From: Actinokineospora enzanensis DSM 44649
GTDB taxonomy: Bacteria > Actinomycetota > Actinomycetes > Mycobacteriales > Pseudonocardiaceae
DNA: 64,000 nt
Direction: 5' to 3'
NCBI RefSeq assembly: GCF_000374445.1
Contig: NZ_KB894405.1
Location: forward strand, 215,110-279,109
A program made the translations under genes and the position numbers. The notes under the pieces were generated by a model. It was not told the DNA's origin. It worked only from the letters and a program-made list of their open reading frames with translations, and did not search any database. Positions 1-7,869 of this stretch are shown one piece after another; position 1 is the first letter of the stretch, and the number at the start of each line of letters is the position of its first letter.

Positions 1-832
1 CAACCTGCTCGGCACAGTGCGCCGAGCGGCCGAGTCGGAGTACCAGGACCGGGCATGGGAACTTGCCCTGATGCTGTGGCCCCTGCACGAACGCGGCAAG
101 TACCTCGACGACCTCGCCCTCGCCGGTTCCCTCGGCGCGGCCGCCGCCGAACGTCGCGGGCGGACGGATGTGGCGGCGGTACTGCGCACCCAGGAGGGTT
201 TCGCCGCATTGCACCGAGGCGATCCGGCCGCGGCCTACGCATTGTTCCGAACAGCGCTCGACGCGGACGCGGTCCCCGAGATCATCGCCACCGCCACCGA
301 GTCGTTGGGCCTGGCCGCCCTCGCCCTGGACCGCCGCGCGGAAGCCGCGGACCTCCTCCGCCGCAACCTGTCCCTGGCCGAGACCGTCGGCGACCCGCGA
401 CGCATCGCCCTGGCCCGTATGCACCTGTCCAAAGCCGTCACCCCCACCGAGGCGATCGCCCTGCTCACGGCCGCCCATGCGTACTTCGAGACGGCGGGCC
501 CCACCGACGCCCACAACGTCGCCAAGTGCGACCTCCTGCGCGGCATCGCCGAAACCGCCACCGCCGCCCACTCCGACGCCGCCACCCACCTGGCCCAGGC
601 CCTCGACCTCCTGCACACCCTCGCCCGCCCCTACGACGAGGCCCACGCCTGGACCGCCCTCGGCGACCTCGCCACCACCACCCACGACCCCACCGCCGCC
701 GACTGCTACCGCCGCGCCTTGATCATCGCCGAGACCTATGGCCACCAGCCGCGTGCCCGCGAACTCCACACCAAACTCGCCGACCTCGTCCGAGGATCCG
801 GCCACCCCCGAGCACAACCCAGCGAGTTCTGA
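1..832 (+). CDS. TPR-repeat protein, C-terminal part (truncated by window start)
   Basis: The frame is open from the first bases, so the first GTG at 17 is probably internal and this is the C-terminal ~277 residues of a larger protein. It consists of helical pairs with TPR character (for example around 'GFAALHRGDPAAAYALFR' and 'DEAHAWTALGDLA'), the kind of tail found on AfsR/NB-ARC STAND proteins. By eye it resembles in order the TPR half of the full-length NB-ARC/TPR protein at 41594-43549: an ALW-x-L...YDD/YLDD helix is followed by short A/L-rich repeats. The gene is convergent with a GT-B-like gene, exactly as at 43.5 kb. The fold class is fairly secure. The link to NB-ARC is inferred from the paralogous locus. 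Confidence 0.7.
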   Translation, partial: NLLGTVRRAAESEYQDRAWELALMLWPLHERGKYLDDLALAGSLGAAAAERRGRTDVAAVLRTQEGFAALHRGDPAAAYALFRTALDADAVPEIIATATESLGLAALALDRRAEAADLLRRNLSLAETVGDPRRIALARMHLSKAVTPTEAIALLTAAHAYFETAGPTDAHNVAKCDLLRGIAETATAAHSDAATHLAQALDLLHTLARPYDEAHAWTALGDLATTTHDPTAADCYRRALIIAETYGHQPRARELHTKLADLVRGSGHPRAQPSEF

Positions 833-853
833 GACAGGCCCCGCCACGGTGCC

Positions 854-1093
854 TGTGGATCACGCTGTTCACGGACCTGTTCCGGCTGTTGATCAGCCGC
901 CGGAACTCTGAGGTCTACGCGCCGAGCTGTGCACAGGGCCGAATCGGCGGCGCTGGCGGGCGCTTGTCAAGGGAGAGCGGAGCCCTGTGGATGCCTGGGC
1001 GGGTTGTGGACAACTCGCTCGGGGACCCCCGAGTTCCAGCCTGGTGGGATTGCGAGACGGAGAGTATGGGGTGCGGGTGGCGGGTGTGGATAA
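854..1093. promoter_or_regulatory. Cluster of four DnaA-box-like 9-mers
   Basis: The gap between the TPR gene and the convergent transferase gene holds TGTGGATCA (854), TGTGGATGC (986), TGTGGACAA (1005) and TGTGGATAA (1085), all in one orientation. The last two match the bacterial DnaA box consensus (reverse complement TTGTCCACA/TTATCCACA). It is not an origin in any obvious sense, as no AT-rich unwinding region or dnaA/dnaN gene is present. It could be a DnaA-titrating site or chance over-representation of this motif. Confidence 0.3.
1018..1033. terminator. Short hairpin between convergent genes
   Basis: CTCGGGG and CCCCGAG pair across a two-base loop in the 262-base gap between the TPR gene and the transferase gene. 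This is a plausible weak bidirectional terminator without a T-run. Confidence 0.35.
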
Positions 1094-1094
1094 C

Positions 1095-2744
1095 TCAGTC
1101 GGCGGGCTGGATGGTTGCGGTGAAGCGGCGGGGGCCGCAGTGGATTGTCAGGGTCAGCGGGACAGTGGGCGGGGTGTGGTCGCTGAGGAGGTGATGGAGG
1201 AGGGAAGCGCCGAGTGGGCCGTGGGAGGTGGGGAGGCCGGTGGTCACGTAGTGGGTGTTGTGGCGGGAGAGAGTCAGCCAGCGGTCGTGCGGGAGTGGAG
1301 TGGTTGCGAGGAGGGCGCCGGGGAGGGAGTGGAGGAGTTCCTGGGCCGTGGTGGGGTCGGGGGCGATGAGGATCTCGGCGAGTTCCAGTTCGCGGCGGAG
1401 AGGGGAGGCGGTGGTGTCCACGGTGAGGTGGGTTCCGTTGTAGGCGCCGGAGTTGAGGTTGGTGGAGGCGTGGCGGGTTATCGCGGCGGTGTTGTTGTGC
1501 AGGGTGACGTGGATTAGTTGGGCTGCGGGGGTGGTTGGGGGGACCAGGGGAGTGGGGACTACCTGGACTTCGGGGGGATAGGTGGGTTCTGGGAGGTTGA
1601 GGAGTCGATAGAACTCGGTGCGGAGGAGGGGGGCGGCTTTGTCGGGGTGGGAGGTTGCGAGAGCTGTCACAGAGGTTAGGTCGGGGCAGGGGGCGGTTGG
1701 GTCGCCGGTGTAGCGCGGGGCAATGTGGAGTAATTGGGCGATGGGGGAGTCCGGGTCCACGGTGCTGTGCGGGGCGGTGGCCAGGAATACCGGGCGGCCT
1801 AAGGCGGCGCCGTAGAAGGTCACCGAGCCGTGGTCGCCGATGATGGTGTCGGCGGCTATCAGGGCGGCGCGCCAGCCGTCCTGGGCGGGGAGGATGGTGA
1901 GGCCTGCGCGGGTGCAGCGGGCCAGCCAGGCGGCTACCTGCCAGTCGGAGTGCCAGGCGCGGATGTTGGGGTGCAGGGCGACCACCGTGCGGTATTCGTC
2001 CAGAGGTAATTCGGCCAGGGTATCGGGGAGGTCGGGGCATTCGGCGAAGAGTGAACCCGGGCCCCAGGTGGAGCTCACGACCAACAGGCGTTGGCCGGGG
2101 GCGACGCCGAAGGCCCGGCGGTACATGGGGCGTAGGGGGAGGCTGGCGGTCATTCGGTCGAGGCAGGGGTCGCCCGCCACCAGGCTGATGGGGACGGCTT
2201 GGCGGCACGAGCGGGCGAGGCGGGTGCGTTGTTCCTCGTGGGAGAGGACCAGGACGGTGGGGATCAGGTCGCCGTTCGCGTTGAGCAGGGACTCGCTGGA
2301 GATGCCGAAGGCGCCCTCATGCCCGTTTCCCGTTTCCCGTTTCCCGTTTCCCGTTTCCCGTTTCCCGTTTCCCGTTTCCCGTTTCCCGTTTCCCGTTTCC
2401 CGGAGATATTTATTGTAGCCCATTCCGTGGGGCAGGACGAGCAACGGCCGCAAGGCGGAGAGGTCCCCGCCCAGGCTCGCGCTGATCGCCAGGTCCGGTG
2501 GATTGTCCACAATCGACTGCCACGGGTGGACCCGGATTCCCTGCCCCGTCAGGAACTCCTCGGTCCCCGCCGTGAACGCCGACGAGCCGGGGACGGTGAA
2601 CTCGACCTGGACGCGCGAGTCGGCCAGCAGGTGCAGGACGTCGAACAGCCGGGTGGCCGCGGTGATGTTGTGGACGATCGCGGCCACCCGGCGGGCTGGT
2701 CGGACGGTGGTCCAGACGTGCGCAGATGTCCGTGTCCCGACCAC
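1095..2744 (-). CDS. GT-B-like putative transferase with in-frame heptanucleotide repeat (paralog 1)
   Basis: 549-residue protein from a GTG start. The start is supported by alignment with the paralog at 43533-45248, since both begin the conserved part with (T/S)TVR...R.V..VVH followed by RL(F/L)DVL. The central part looks like a GT-B fold: an HPNI motif near residue 240, and an 'ADTIIGDHGSVTFYGAALG' segment resembling the donor-site loop of CDP-glycerol glycerophosphotransferase-like enzymes. No signal peptide or clear membrane helix is seen, so it is probably cytoplasmic. Around residues 115-142, right after an HGMGYNK motif, the protein runs through a repeated RETGNGK peptide encoded by a 7-nt tandem repeat. 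One unit more or less would shift the frame and end translation within about 20 codons. The substrate is unknown; wall teichoic-acid-like or capsule glycopolymer synthesis is only a guess. Confidence 0.75.
   Translation of the reverse strand: MVGTRTSAHVWTTVRPARRVAAIVHNITAATRLFDVLHLLADSRVQVEFTVPGSSAFTAGTEEFLTGQGIRVHPWQSIVDNPPDLAISASLGGDLSALRPLLVLPHGMGYNKYLRETGNGKRETGNGKRETGNGKRETGNGHEGAFGISSESLLNANGDLIPTVLVLSHEEQRTRLARSCRQAVPISLVAGDPCLDRMTASLPLRPMYRRAFGVAPGQRLLVVSSTWGPGSLFAECPDLPDTLAELPLDEYRTVVALHPNIRAWHSDWQVAAWLARCTRAGLTILPAQDGWRAALIAADTIIGDHGSVTFYGAALGRPVFLATAPHSTVDPDSPIAQLLHIAPRYTGDPTAPCPDLTSVTALATSHPDKAAPLLRTEFYRLLNLPEPTYPPEVQVVPTPLVPPTTPAAQLIHVTLHNNTAAITRHASTNLNSGAYNGTHLTVDTTASPLRRELELAEILIAPDPTTAQELLHSLPGALLATTPLPHDRWLTLSRHNTHYVTTGLPTSHGPLGASLLHHLLSDHTPPTVPLTLTIHCGPRRFTATIQPAD
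2322..2402. repeat. Heptanucleotide tandem repeat (CCCGTTT)11 plus CCCG inside a gene
   Basis: Eleven perfect copies of CCCGTTT followed by CCCG (81 bases) lie inside the minus-strand transferase gene, where they read as repeating RETGNGK. Seven is not a multiple of three, so each gain or loss of a unit shifts the frame. The two alternative frames stop at 2317-2319 (immediately after the array) and at 2264. In this sequence the array is in the open configuration. Confidence 0.97.
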
Positions 2745-2894
2745 CGGCCCAACCTACCCGGCCGCGGCCGCACCCTCAGTGCGGGCGGCCGCGGCGTCGC
2801 GGGTGCTCTTCACCACGTCCGCCGGTGCGCGCCATTGCGGTAGGGGCGGTCCGGTAGTATCCGGAGTGCCGCTCCGCTTGGGTCAGGAGGTCCG

Positions 2895-3100
2895 ATGTCC
2901 GGGACACCGCGCGCCGTAACCGTGCCCGGTTGATCGCGGTGGCGCGGGAGGTGTTCGACGAGGTGGGCATCGAGCAGGCCGCGCTCAACGACGTGGCCCG
3001 GCGCGCGGGTGTCGGGCCGGGCACCCTGTGGCGGCACTTCGCCAACCGGGACGCGCTGGTGACCGCGTCGACCCGGCCGCGAGTGGTGGAGTCCACTTAG
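2895..3100 (+). pseudogene. TetR-family regulator remnant (N-terminal HTH only)
   Basis: An AGGAGG (2885-2890) and ATG (2895) are followed after three codons by a shift into the frame that encodes a typical TetR DNA-binding domain: R-A-R-L-I-A-V-A-R-E-V-F, then a V-A-R-R-A-G-V-G helix and T-L-W-R-H-F. The frame then stops at 3098-3100 with no ligand-binding domain. The ATG frame and the HTH frame differ by one base at a GGG run (2901-2903), so loss of one G is the simplest explanation. It is a decayed gene: frameshifted near the start and deleted after the HTH. Confidence 0.75.
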
Positions 3101-3124
3101 GACGGAGATGGCCCGGTATGACGA

Positions 3125-3163
3125 AGGGCCGTCGTGCCGGCGGGAGGCGGGTTCGACGGCCCT
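3125..3163. terminator. Hairpin after the OsmC gene
   Basis: Arms AGGGCCGTCG (3125-3134) and CGACGGCCCT (3154-3163) are perfectly complementary. They lie just beyond the stop of the minus-strand OsmC gene. Confidence 0.6.
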
Positions 3164-3178
3164 GGTGTCACAACGGGA

Positions 3179-3700
3179 TCAGGCGAGGTCGACGCGCACC
3201 GGCACGGCCGCGCCGAGGGTGTGGCCCACCGGGGACGACGCGATCACCTTGGCGTGCAGGGCTTCCACGTCCGCGCGCGGCGCGGGCGAGTCCAGCCGCA
3301 CGGTGGCGGTGATGGTGTCGAAGCCCGCGTGGCCTTCCCGCAGTCCCAGGAAGACGTGCAGGTCGATGTCGCCCTTGAGGTCGATGGTCAGCCGGTCCAG
3401 CCGGATTCCCGCGACGGTGGCGTTGGCGGCGTAGCCGACCGCGAGGCAGTTGCCGAGGGCGCTCAGAAGCTGTTCGACCGGGTTGGGCGCGCTGTCCCCG
3501 CCGCCCAGCGCGGTCGGTTCGTCGGACGGGACCGGGGCGAAGGCGCGGACCTTGGCCTCGGAGCCGAAACCGCCGGTCCACGTCACATGCGCGGCCCAGG
3601 TCGTGTGGGCCTTCGCCGGATCTTCCTGGATGGCGGTCACGAGCGCGCCCACCGCGGCGATGTCGACGTTGTTGAGCGGGTGTTGGACTTCCACGGTCAT
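3179..3700 (-). CDS. OsmC/Ohr-family protein
   Basis: 173-residue protein. The ATG at 3700 is chosen because GGGAG sits just upstream; a longer frame reaches 3793 but reads as low-complexity Ala/Gly/Arg. The central 'LLSALGNCLAVGYA' is the OsmC helix carrying the first redox Cys. The N-terminal region holds the glycine-rich turn (GGGDSAPNP) that precedes it in the family. I do not see a clear second peroxidatic Cys, so a classical organic-hydroperoxide reductase activity is uncertain. The family detoxifies peroxides using thiols in the cytoplasm. The gene lies downstream of the MFS gene on the same strand but is separated from it by a strong hairpin, so it is probably its own unit. Confidence 0.8.
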   Translation of the reverse strand: MTVEVQHPLNNVDIAAVGALVTAIQEDPAKAHTTWAAHVTWTGGFGSEAKVRAFAPVPSDEPTALGGGDSAPNPVEQLLSALGNCLAVGYAANATVAGIRLDRLTIDLKGDIDLHVFLGLREGHAGFDTITATVRLDSPAPRADVEALHAKVIASSPVGHTLGAAVPVRVDLA

Positions 3701-3813
3701 GGTCGCTCCCGGGTGACGGATACCTCTTGCCGGGCAGGCTCCTCCGCGCGCACGGGCCGGGCAACCGCAACCGCCCACTGGGAAAGCGGGCATGAGCCAC
3801 CCGGCTGTGATAG

Positions 3814-3850
3814 GGCGGGCGGTCGGCGGGGAGGATGCCGACCGCCCGCC
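3814..3850. terminator. Strong hairpin between MFS and OsmC genes
   Basis: A perfect 14-base-pair stem (3814-3827 with 3837-3850) with a 9-base loop sits just after the stop of the MFS gene (minus strand). It has no T-run, as is usual in high-GC actinobacteria. Confidence 0.7.
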
Positions 3851-3856
3851 ATGGGG

Positions 3857-5083
3857 CTAGGCCTGCGGGACCGTTGCCAGCTGGGGTGCGGCCGTGGCCC
3901 GAGCCTGCCACAGCACGTGCGCGGTGAACGCCACCGCCGCGAGGATCGCGACCAGGCCGCACACCCCGCCCCAGCCCAGCCACACGTAGGCCCGCACGCC
4001 CAGCCAGGATCCGGCCGTGCCGCCGAGGAAGGCGCACGTCATGTACGCGGTGTTCAGCCTGCTGCGCACCTCCGGGCGCAGCTTGAAGATCCGTGCCTGG
4101 TTGGCCACCTGTCCACTTTGGACGGCGATGTCCAGCACCAGGATGCCGACGACCAGCCCGATGACGCCCAGCGCGCCGCCCGCGGTGCCCAGGGCCAGGA
4201 TGGCCGCGCCCGCGATGGCGCCCAGGAAGCAGACGCGGTTGACGGTGTCCGAGCCGTCGCGGTCGGTGCGCCTGCCCGCGATCGGGCTGAAGAACATGCT
4301 GCCCGCGCCCACCAGTGCCACCAGGCCGACCACCGACGAGCCGAACGAGTAGTCCGGGCCGGTGAGCAGCAGCGCGATCGCCGTCCACGCCGCGGTGAAG
4401 CCGCCGAACATGGTGGCCTGGTAGAGGCAGGAGCGGCGCAGCTGGGGCTCGGTGGCCAGCAGCCGCAGCGACATGCCGAGCAGCGCGGGGTAGCGCTGCC
4501 GGGACGGGGGCGTGGTCAGCGGGATCGTCACCGCCAGCACCGCGCCCAGGACCAGCACCAACGCCGCCGCGACCACGTAGGGCGCGCGCCAGTCCAGCCA
4601 GTCGCCCAGGGTGCCGCTGAAGGTGCGGGCCAGCAGGATGCCGCCGAGCAGGCCGGACAGCAGCGTGCCGGTGACCGCGCCGCGGCGGTCGTCCGGGACC
4701 AGGCCCGCCGCCATCGGGATGATGATCTGCGGCACGACCGTGGTCAGGCCGATCAGCGCGCTCGCGGTGACCAGCAGCGGCAGCGTGTCGGCCAGGGCGG
4801 CGCCGACCAGGCCCAGGCCGGTGAGGCCGAGCAGGGTGAGGATCAGCGGTCGGTGGCGGAGCCGGTCGCCCAGCGGGACCAGCAGGAAGATGCCCGCCGC
4901 GTAGCCGAGCTGGGCGGCGGTGGCGACCAGTGCCGCGTCGTCCGGGGTGACCCCCAGGTCGCGGGCGACCAGCGGGCTGATCGCCTGCGGGAAGTAGACG
5001 TTCGCCACGGTGACCCCGCAGGCGAGCGCCAGGATGAAGATCGCCCGTCGGCTCAGTGTCGGCCGGGCTGTGTCCACGGACAC
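3857..5083 (-). CDS. MFS transporter (drug/metabolite exporter type)
   Basis: 408-residue membrane protein with about 12 hydrophobic segments and MFS signatures: an N-terminal helix with 'GVTVANVYFPQAI', a 'GDRLRHRPL' motif-A loop between TM2 and TM3, and a second-half 'GRRTDRDG' loop. The GTG at 5083 is preferred over an upstream in-frame ATG because AAAGGAG is positioned five bases before it. The divergently encoded TetR gene starts 101 bases away and shares an operator-like inverted repeat in the gap, so the pair fits a ligand-induced efflux switch. The closest subfamily I can suggest is the YnfM/sugar-efflux-like group of small-molecule exporters. The substrate cannot be read from the sequence. 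Confidence 0.88.
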   Translation of the reverse strand: MSVDTARPTLSRRAIFILALACGVTVANVYFPQAISPLVARDLGVTPDDAALVATAAQLGYAAGIFLLVPLGDRLRHRPLILTLLGLTGLGLVGAALADTLPLLVTASALIGLTTVVPQIIIPMAAGLVPDDRRGAVTGTLLSGLLGGILLARTFSGTLGDWLDWRAPYVVAAALVLVLGAVLAVTIPLTTPPSRQRYPALLGMSLRLLATEPQLRRSCLYQATMFGGFTAAWTAIALLLTGPDYSFGSSVVGLVALVGAGSMFFSPIAGRRTDRDGSDTVNRVCFLGAIAGAAILALGTAGGALGVIGLVVGILVLDIAVQSGQVANQARIFKLRPEVRSRLNTAYMTCAFLGGTAGSWLGVRAYVWLGWGGVCGLVAILAAVAFTAHVLWQARATAAPQLATVPQA

Positions 5084-5096
5084 GGGTGCTCCTTTC

Positions 5097-5162
5097 AAAC
5101 GAACCATCTGGATCGAAAGCCTGTCAGACTCGCGCGTCGTGGTCAAACCAACCAGTTCGTTT
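5097..5162. promoter_or_regulatory. Inverted-repeat operator between TetR and MFS genes
   Basis: AAACGAAC (5097-5104) and its exact reverse complement GTTCGTTT (5155-5162) flank a 50-base core in the divergent promoter region. The two half-sites are placed one near each gene, as expected for a TetR repressor controlling itself and the exporter. The core also contains CCAT/ACCAG-type half-sites. Function is inferred from position and symmetry. Confidence 0.5.
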
Positions 5163-5184
5163 TAGCGCGCGGTATGGTGGTGCA

Positions 5185-5763
5185 ATGGGTTACGACTCGA
5201 ACGCGACCAGGGAGCGGATCCTGGCGGCGGCCACCGCGGAGTTCGCCGCGCACGGCATCGCGGGCGCCCGGGTCGACCGGATCGCCGCCGACGCCAGGGC
5301 CAACAAGCGGGCCATCTACGACTACTTCGGCGACAAGGACCGGCTCTTCGGCGCCGTGCTGGAACGGCAGATGACGCGCTGCGCCGAGGAGGTCACCATC
5401 GAGGGCGGCGACCTCGCGGGCTACGCCGAACGGCTGGTCGACTACCACGCCGCCAACCCCGAGACGCTGCGCCTGCTGATGTGGGAAGCCTTGGAGTACG
5501 GGGAACGCGCGGTGCCCGGCGAGCCGGAACGGGCGGAGAAGTACCAGAAGCGAGTCGACGCCGCCGCGGCCGCGAACCCGCCGGTCGACCCCAGGGTGCT
5601 GGTGTTCTTCACCCTCGGGCTGGTCAACTGGGGGTTCGCGGTGCCGCAGCTGCGCCGCATGGTGCTGGGTGCCGACTATCCGCCGCACGCGTTGCGTGAG
5701 GCGGTCGCCGAGGCGGTGCGCGTGCTGGCCAAGTACTCGCCGCCGCGCCCCGACCCGGTCTGA
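5185..5763 (+). CDS. TetR-family transcriptional regulator
   Basis: 192-residue protein. Residues 5-55 form a TetR N-terminal DNA-binding domain: RERILAAATAEFAAHG, an AGARVDRIAADA helix and an 'ANKRAIYDYFGDKDRLF' recognition helix. The remainder is an all-helical ligand-binding domain of usual size. The ATG at 5185 begins the conserved domain directly; longer in-frame extensions run through the operator region and are unlikely to be translated. It is divergent from the MFS exporter and most likely represses it in the absence of an exported compound. Confidence 0.88.
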   Translation: MGYDSNATRERILAAATAEFAAHGIAGARVDRIAADARANKRAIYDYFGDKDRLFGAVLERQMTRCAEEVTIEGGDLAGYAERLVDYHAANPETLRLLMWEALEYGERAVPGEPERAEKYQKRVDAAAAANPPVDPRVLVFFTLGLVNWGFAVPQLRRMVLGADYPPHALREAVAEAVRVLAKYSPPRPDPV

Positions 5764-5776
5764 CCCGCCCGTGGCC

Positions 5777-7300
5777 TCAGCGGTCCGCCGACACCAGGTC
5801 GCTCGCCCGTTCGGCGAACATGGTCACCGGCGCGTGGGTGTGCGCCCGGACGATGGTGGGCAGGGCGGCGGCGTCCACGACCCGCAGCCCGTCGGTGCCG
5901 CGCACGCGCAGCGCCAGGTCCACGACCGAGGCCGGGTCCGCGCCCATCCGGCAGGTGCCGACCGGGTGGTGGATGTTCTCGCCCACCCGCCGGACGTAGT
6001 CGGCGATGTCGGCGGCCTCGGGCGACAGCGCGCCAGGGGTGAGCGGCTTGTCCCACCACCTGGCCATGACCGGCCGGGTCAGGATCTCCTGCGCCCGCCG
6101 CACCCCGGTGGTGAGGGTGCGCAGGTCGGCCGGGTCGGTGAGCAGCCCGGGGTCGATCAACGGCGCGGCGTCCGGGTCGGCCGAGGCGAGCCGGACCGCG
6201 CCGCGGCTCTCCGGCCGCAGCAGCACGACGCCGAGCGACAGCGCGTGCTCGGCCCGGCTTTCCTGCGCGCCAAGGGCACCGAGCAGCATGATGATCTCGA
6301 TGTCCGGCGCGGGCAGGTCCGGGTCGGTGCGCAGGAACAGCGTCGCCTCGGACAGGATCGACTCCAGCGGGCCCTCGCGGTCGCGCAGGTACCGCTGGAC
6401 GTCCTCGTCGGTCGCGGTGGAGCCGGGCGAGGCGAACCCGACGCCGGAGAACGCCATCGGGACCAGCACGTGGTCGGTCAGGTTCGCGCCCACGCCGGGC
6501 GCGTCGGCCACCAGCGGCACGCCGTGCTCGGCGAGCTGGTCGGCCGGGCCGACGCCGGAGCGCAGCAACAGGTGCGGGCTGCCGATCGCGCCCGCCGCCA
6601 GCAGCACCTCGCGCCGCGCGCGGACCTCCTCGATACCTTGTGCCGTGCGGATTTCCACGCCGACCGCGCGGGTGCCCTCGAAGACCACCCTGCGTACCAG
6701 GGTGTTCGCCATGACCCGCAGGTTCGCCCGGCCGCGGGCGGCGCCAAGGTAGGCGTCGGCGGAGCTGAACCGCAGGCCGTCGTGGTGGGTGGCGACGGCG
6801 GCGGAGTAGCCCTCGGGCAGCTCGCTTGCCGGGTCGTAGCCCAGCTGCGCGCACGCGGTCAGGAAGTCGGGGGTGACCGGGCTGGGATAGCGCAGCCCGG
6901 CCAGCCGGATGCGGTCGCGTTCGGCGCGCGCGACATAGGGTGCGAGGTCGGCGTGCGACCAGCCCGCGCAGCCGTCGGCGGCCCAGCCGTCGTAGTCGGC
7001 GGGGTGGCCGCGGGTCCACAGCTGGGCGTGGATGGCCGACGAGCCGCCGACCGCCCGGCCGCGCGGGTAGTCGATCACCCGGTGGTCCAGGCCGGGCTGC
7101 GGCACCGTGCGGTAGCCCCAGTCCAGGTCGGTGCCGAAGGTGCGCGGGAAGCGGATGGGCACCCGGACGTCGGGCTCGCGCTCGGGGTCCGGGCGGCCCG
7201 CCTCCAGCAGCAGCACCTCGGCCCCGCCCGCGCTGAGGCGGTCGGCGAGCACGCAGCCCGCCGCACCCGCCCCGACGATCACGTAGTCGGCGGTGGTCAT
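5777..7300 (-). CDS. GMC-family FAD oxidoreductase (choline dehydrogenase-like)
   Basis: 507-residue flavoprotein. The N-terminal dinucleotide-binding motif 'DYVIVGAGAAGCVLADRL' begins at residue 5. The GMC signature 'GRAVGGSSAIHAQLWTRG' follows near residue 80, and the second signature 'GAIGSPHLLLRSGVGP' near residue 245. The C-terminal HHPVGTCRMG (His in the active site) is at residues 440-450, with a final FAD-contacting THAPVTMFAERASD. The ATG at 7300 has GAGGAGAG upstream. The family oxidises alcohol groups of choline, sugars or small alcohols. It ends only 13 bases from the stop of the convergent TetR gene. No BetB-like partner is adjacent, so choline specificity is not supported. Confidence 0.88.
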   Translation of the reverse strand: MTTADYVIVGAGAAGCVLADRLSAGGAEVLLLEAGRPDPEREPDVRVPIRFPRTFGTDLDWGYRTVPQPGLDHRVIDYPRGRAVGGSSAIHAQLWTRGHPADYDGWAADGCAGWSHADLAPYVARAERDRIRLAGLRYPSPVTPDFLTACAQLGYDPASELPEGYSAAVATHHDGLRFSSADAYLGAARGRANLRVMANTLVRRVVFEGTRAVGVEIRTAQGIEEVRARREVLLAAGAIGSPHLLLRSGVGPADQLAEHGVPLVADAPGVGANLTDHVLVPMAFSGVGFASPGSTATDEDVQRYLRDREGPLESILSEATLFLRTDPDLPAPDIEIIMLLGALGAQESRAEHALSLGVVLLRPESRGAVRLASADPDAAPLIDPGLLTDPADLRTLTTGVRRAQEILTRPVMARWWDKPLTPGALSPEAADIADYVRRVGENIHHPVGTCRMGADPASVVDLALRVRGTDGLRVVDAAALPTIVRAHTHAPVTMFAERASDLVSADR

Positions 7301-7869
7301 GCGGATCTCTCCTCGTTCTCCTCGGGTGGGATCCCGGTGCCCACACGCGGTCGGGCGCCGCCGGGACGTGGGGAGCCGACCCGGGCCCGCGACACGCGCG
7401 GCCGACCCGGGCGACAATCCGACGGTACCGGCGGCGCGGGTGGTCGATCGCGAATCCGGTGCGACTTTCCCAGGTTCGCCGCGCTCGCCCGAATGGCGGC
7501 CCGGGGCCGCCCAAGAATATTCCCGTGATTTCTTCGTGATCGCGGCCTCCGGGCCCTGTCGGTCCCCGATGGTGCGCTTGGGATTAATGGCCTAGAACGG
7601 TTGATCCCGCTCGTGACCGACGGTGCGTCACGCTCGGCGTTCCGTATTCAGTGAGCGTTCCGAGCGTATGTCCGAATACGTTCCGGCAGGTCAGGTCAGG
7701 AATTGGCAAAGTTGCCTCGACAGTGCGCCGGGAACCGACGCACAAGGGTAGTTTGACGCCGATCGACGAGTGGTTCCCGCGCGTGCTCCGGCAGGCGTGC
7801 GCGGTCCGGACCACTCGTCGACGCGCGTCGGACCAGTCGCACCGGGGAGTGCAGGGGGAGAGTCGACAC
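7301..7869. promoter_or_regulatory. Gene-free upstream region with three CGTTCCG direct repeats
   Basis: 569 bases between divergent genes contain no convincing coding frame. CGTTCCG occurs at 7638, 7656 and 7679 within 48 bases, with GTATTC and GAATAC as inverted elements around the set. Direct heptamers upstream of a metabolic operon are the kind of site SARP regulators use, but the spacing (18 and 23) is only loosely compatible. Confidence 0.3.

Noticed and set aside
2322-2402. CRISPR-like array
   Set aside because: The 7-base and 8-base arrays have no spacers. They are simple tandem repeats inside genes, and no cas genes are present.
1840-2843. Plus-strand frames with repeated PVSRFPF peptides across the heptamer array
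   Set aside because: They are the antisense reading of the repeat inside the transferase gene. They lack starts with ribosome binding sites, and the flanking sequence has no protein-family character.
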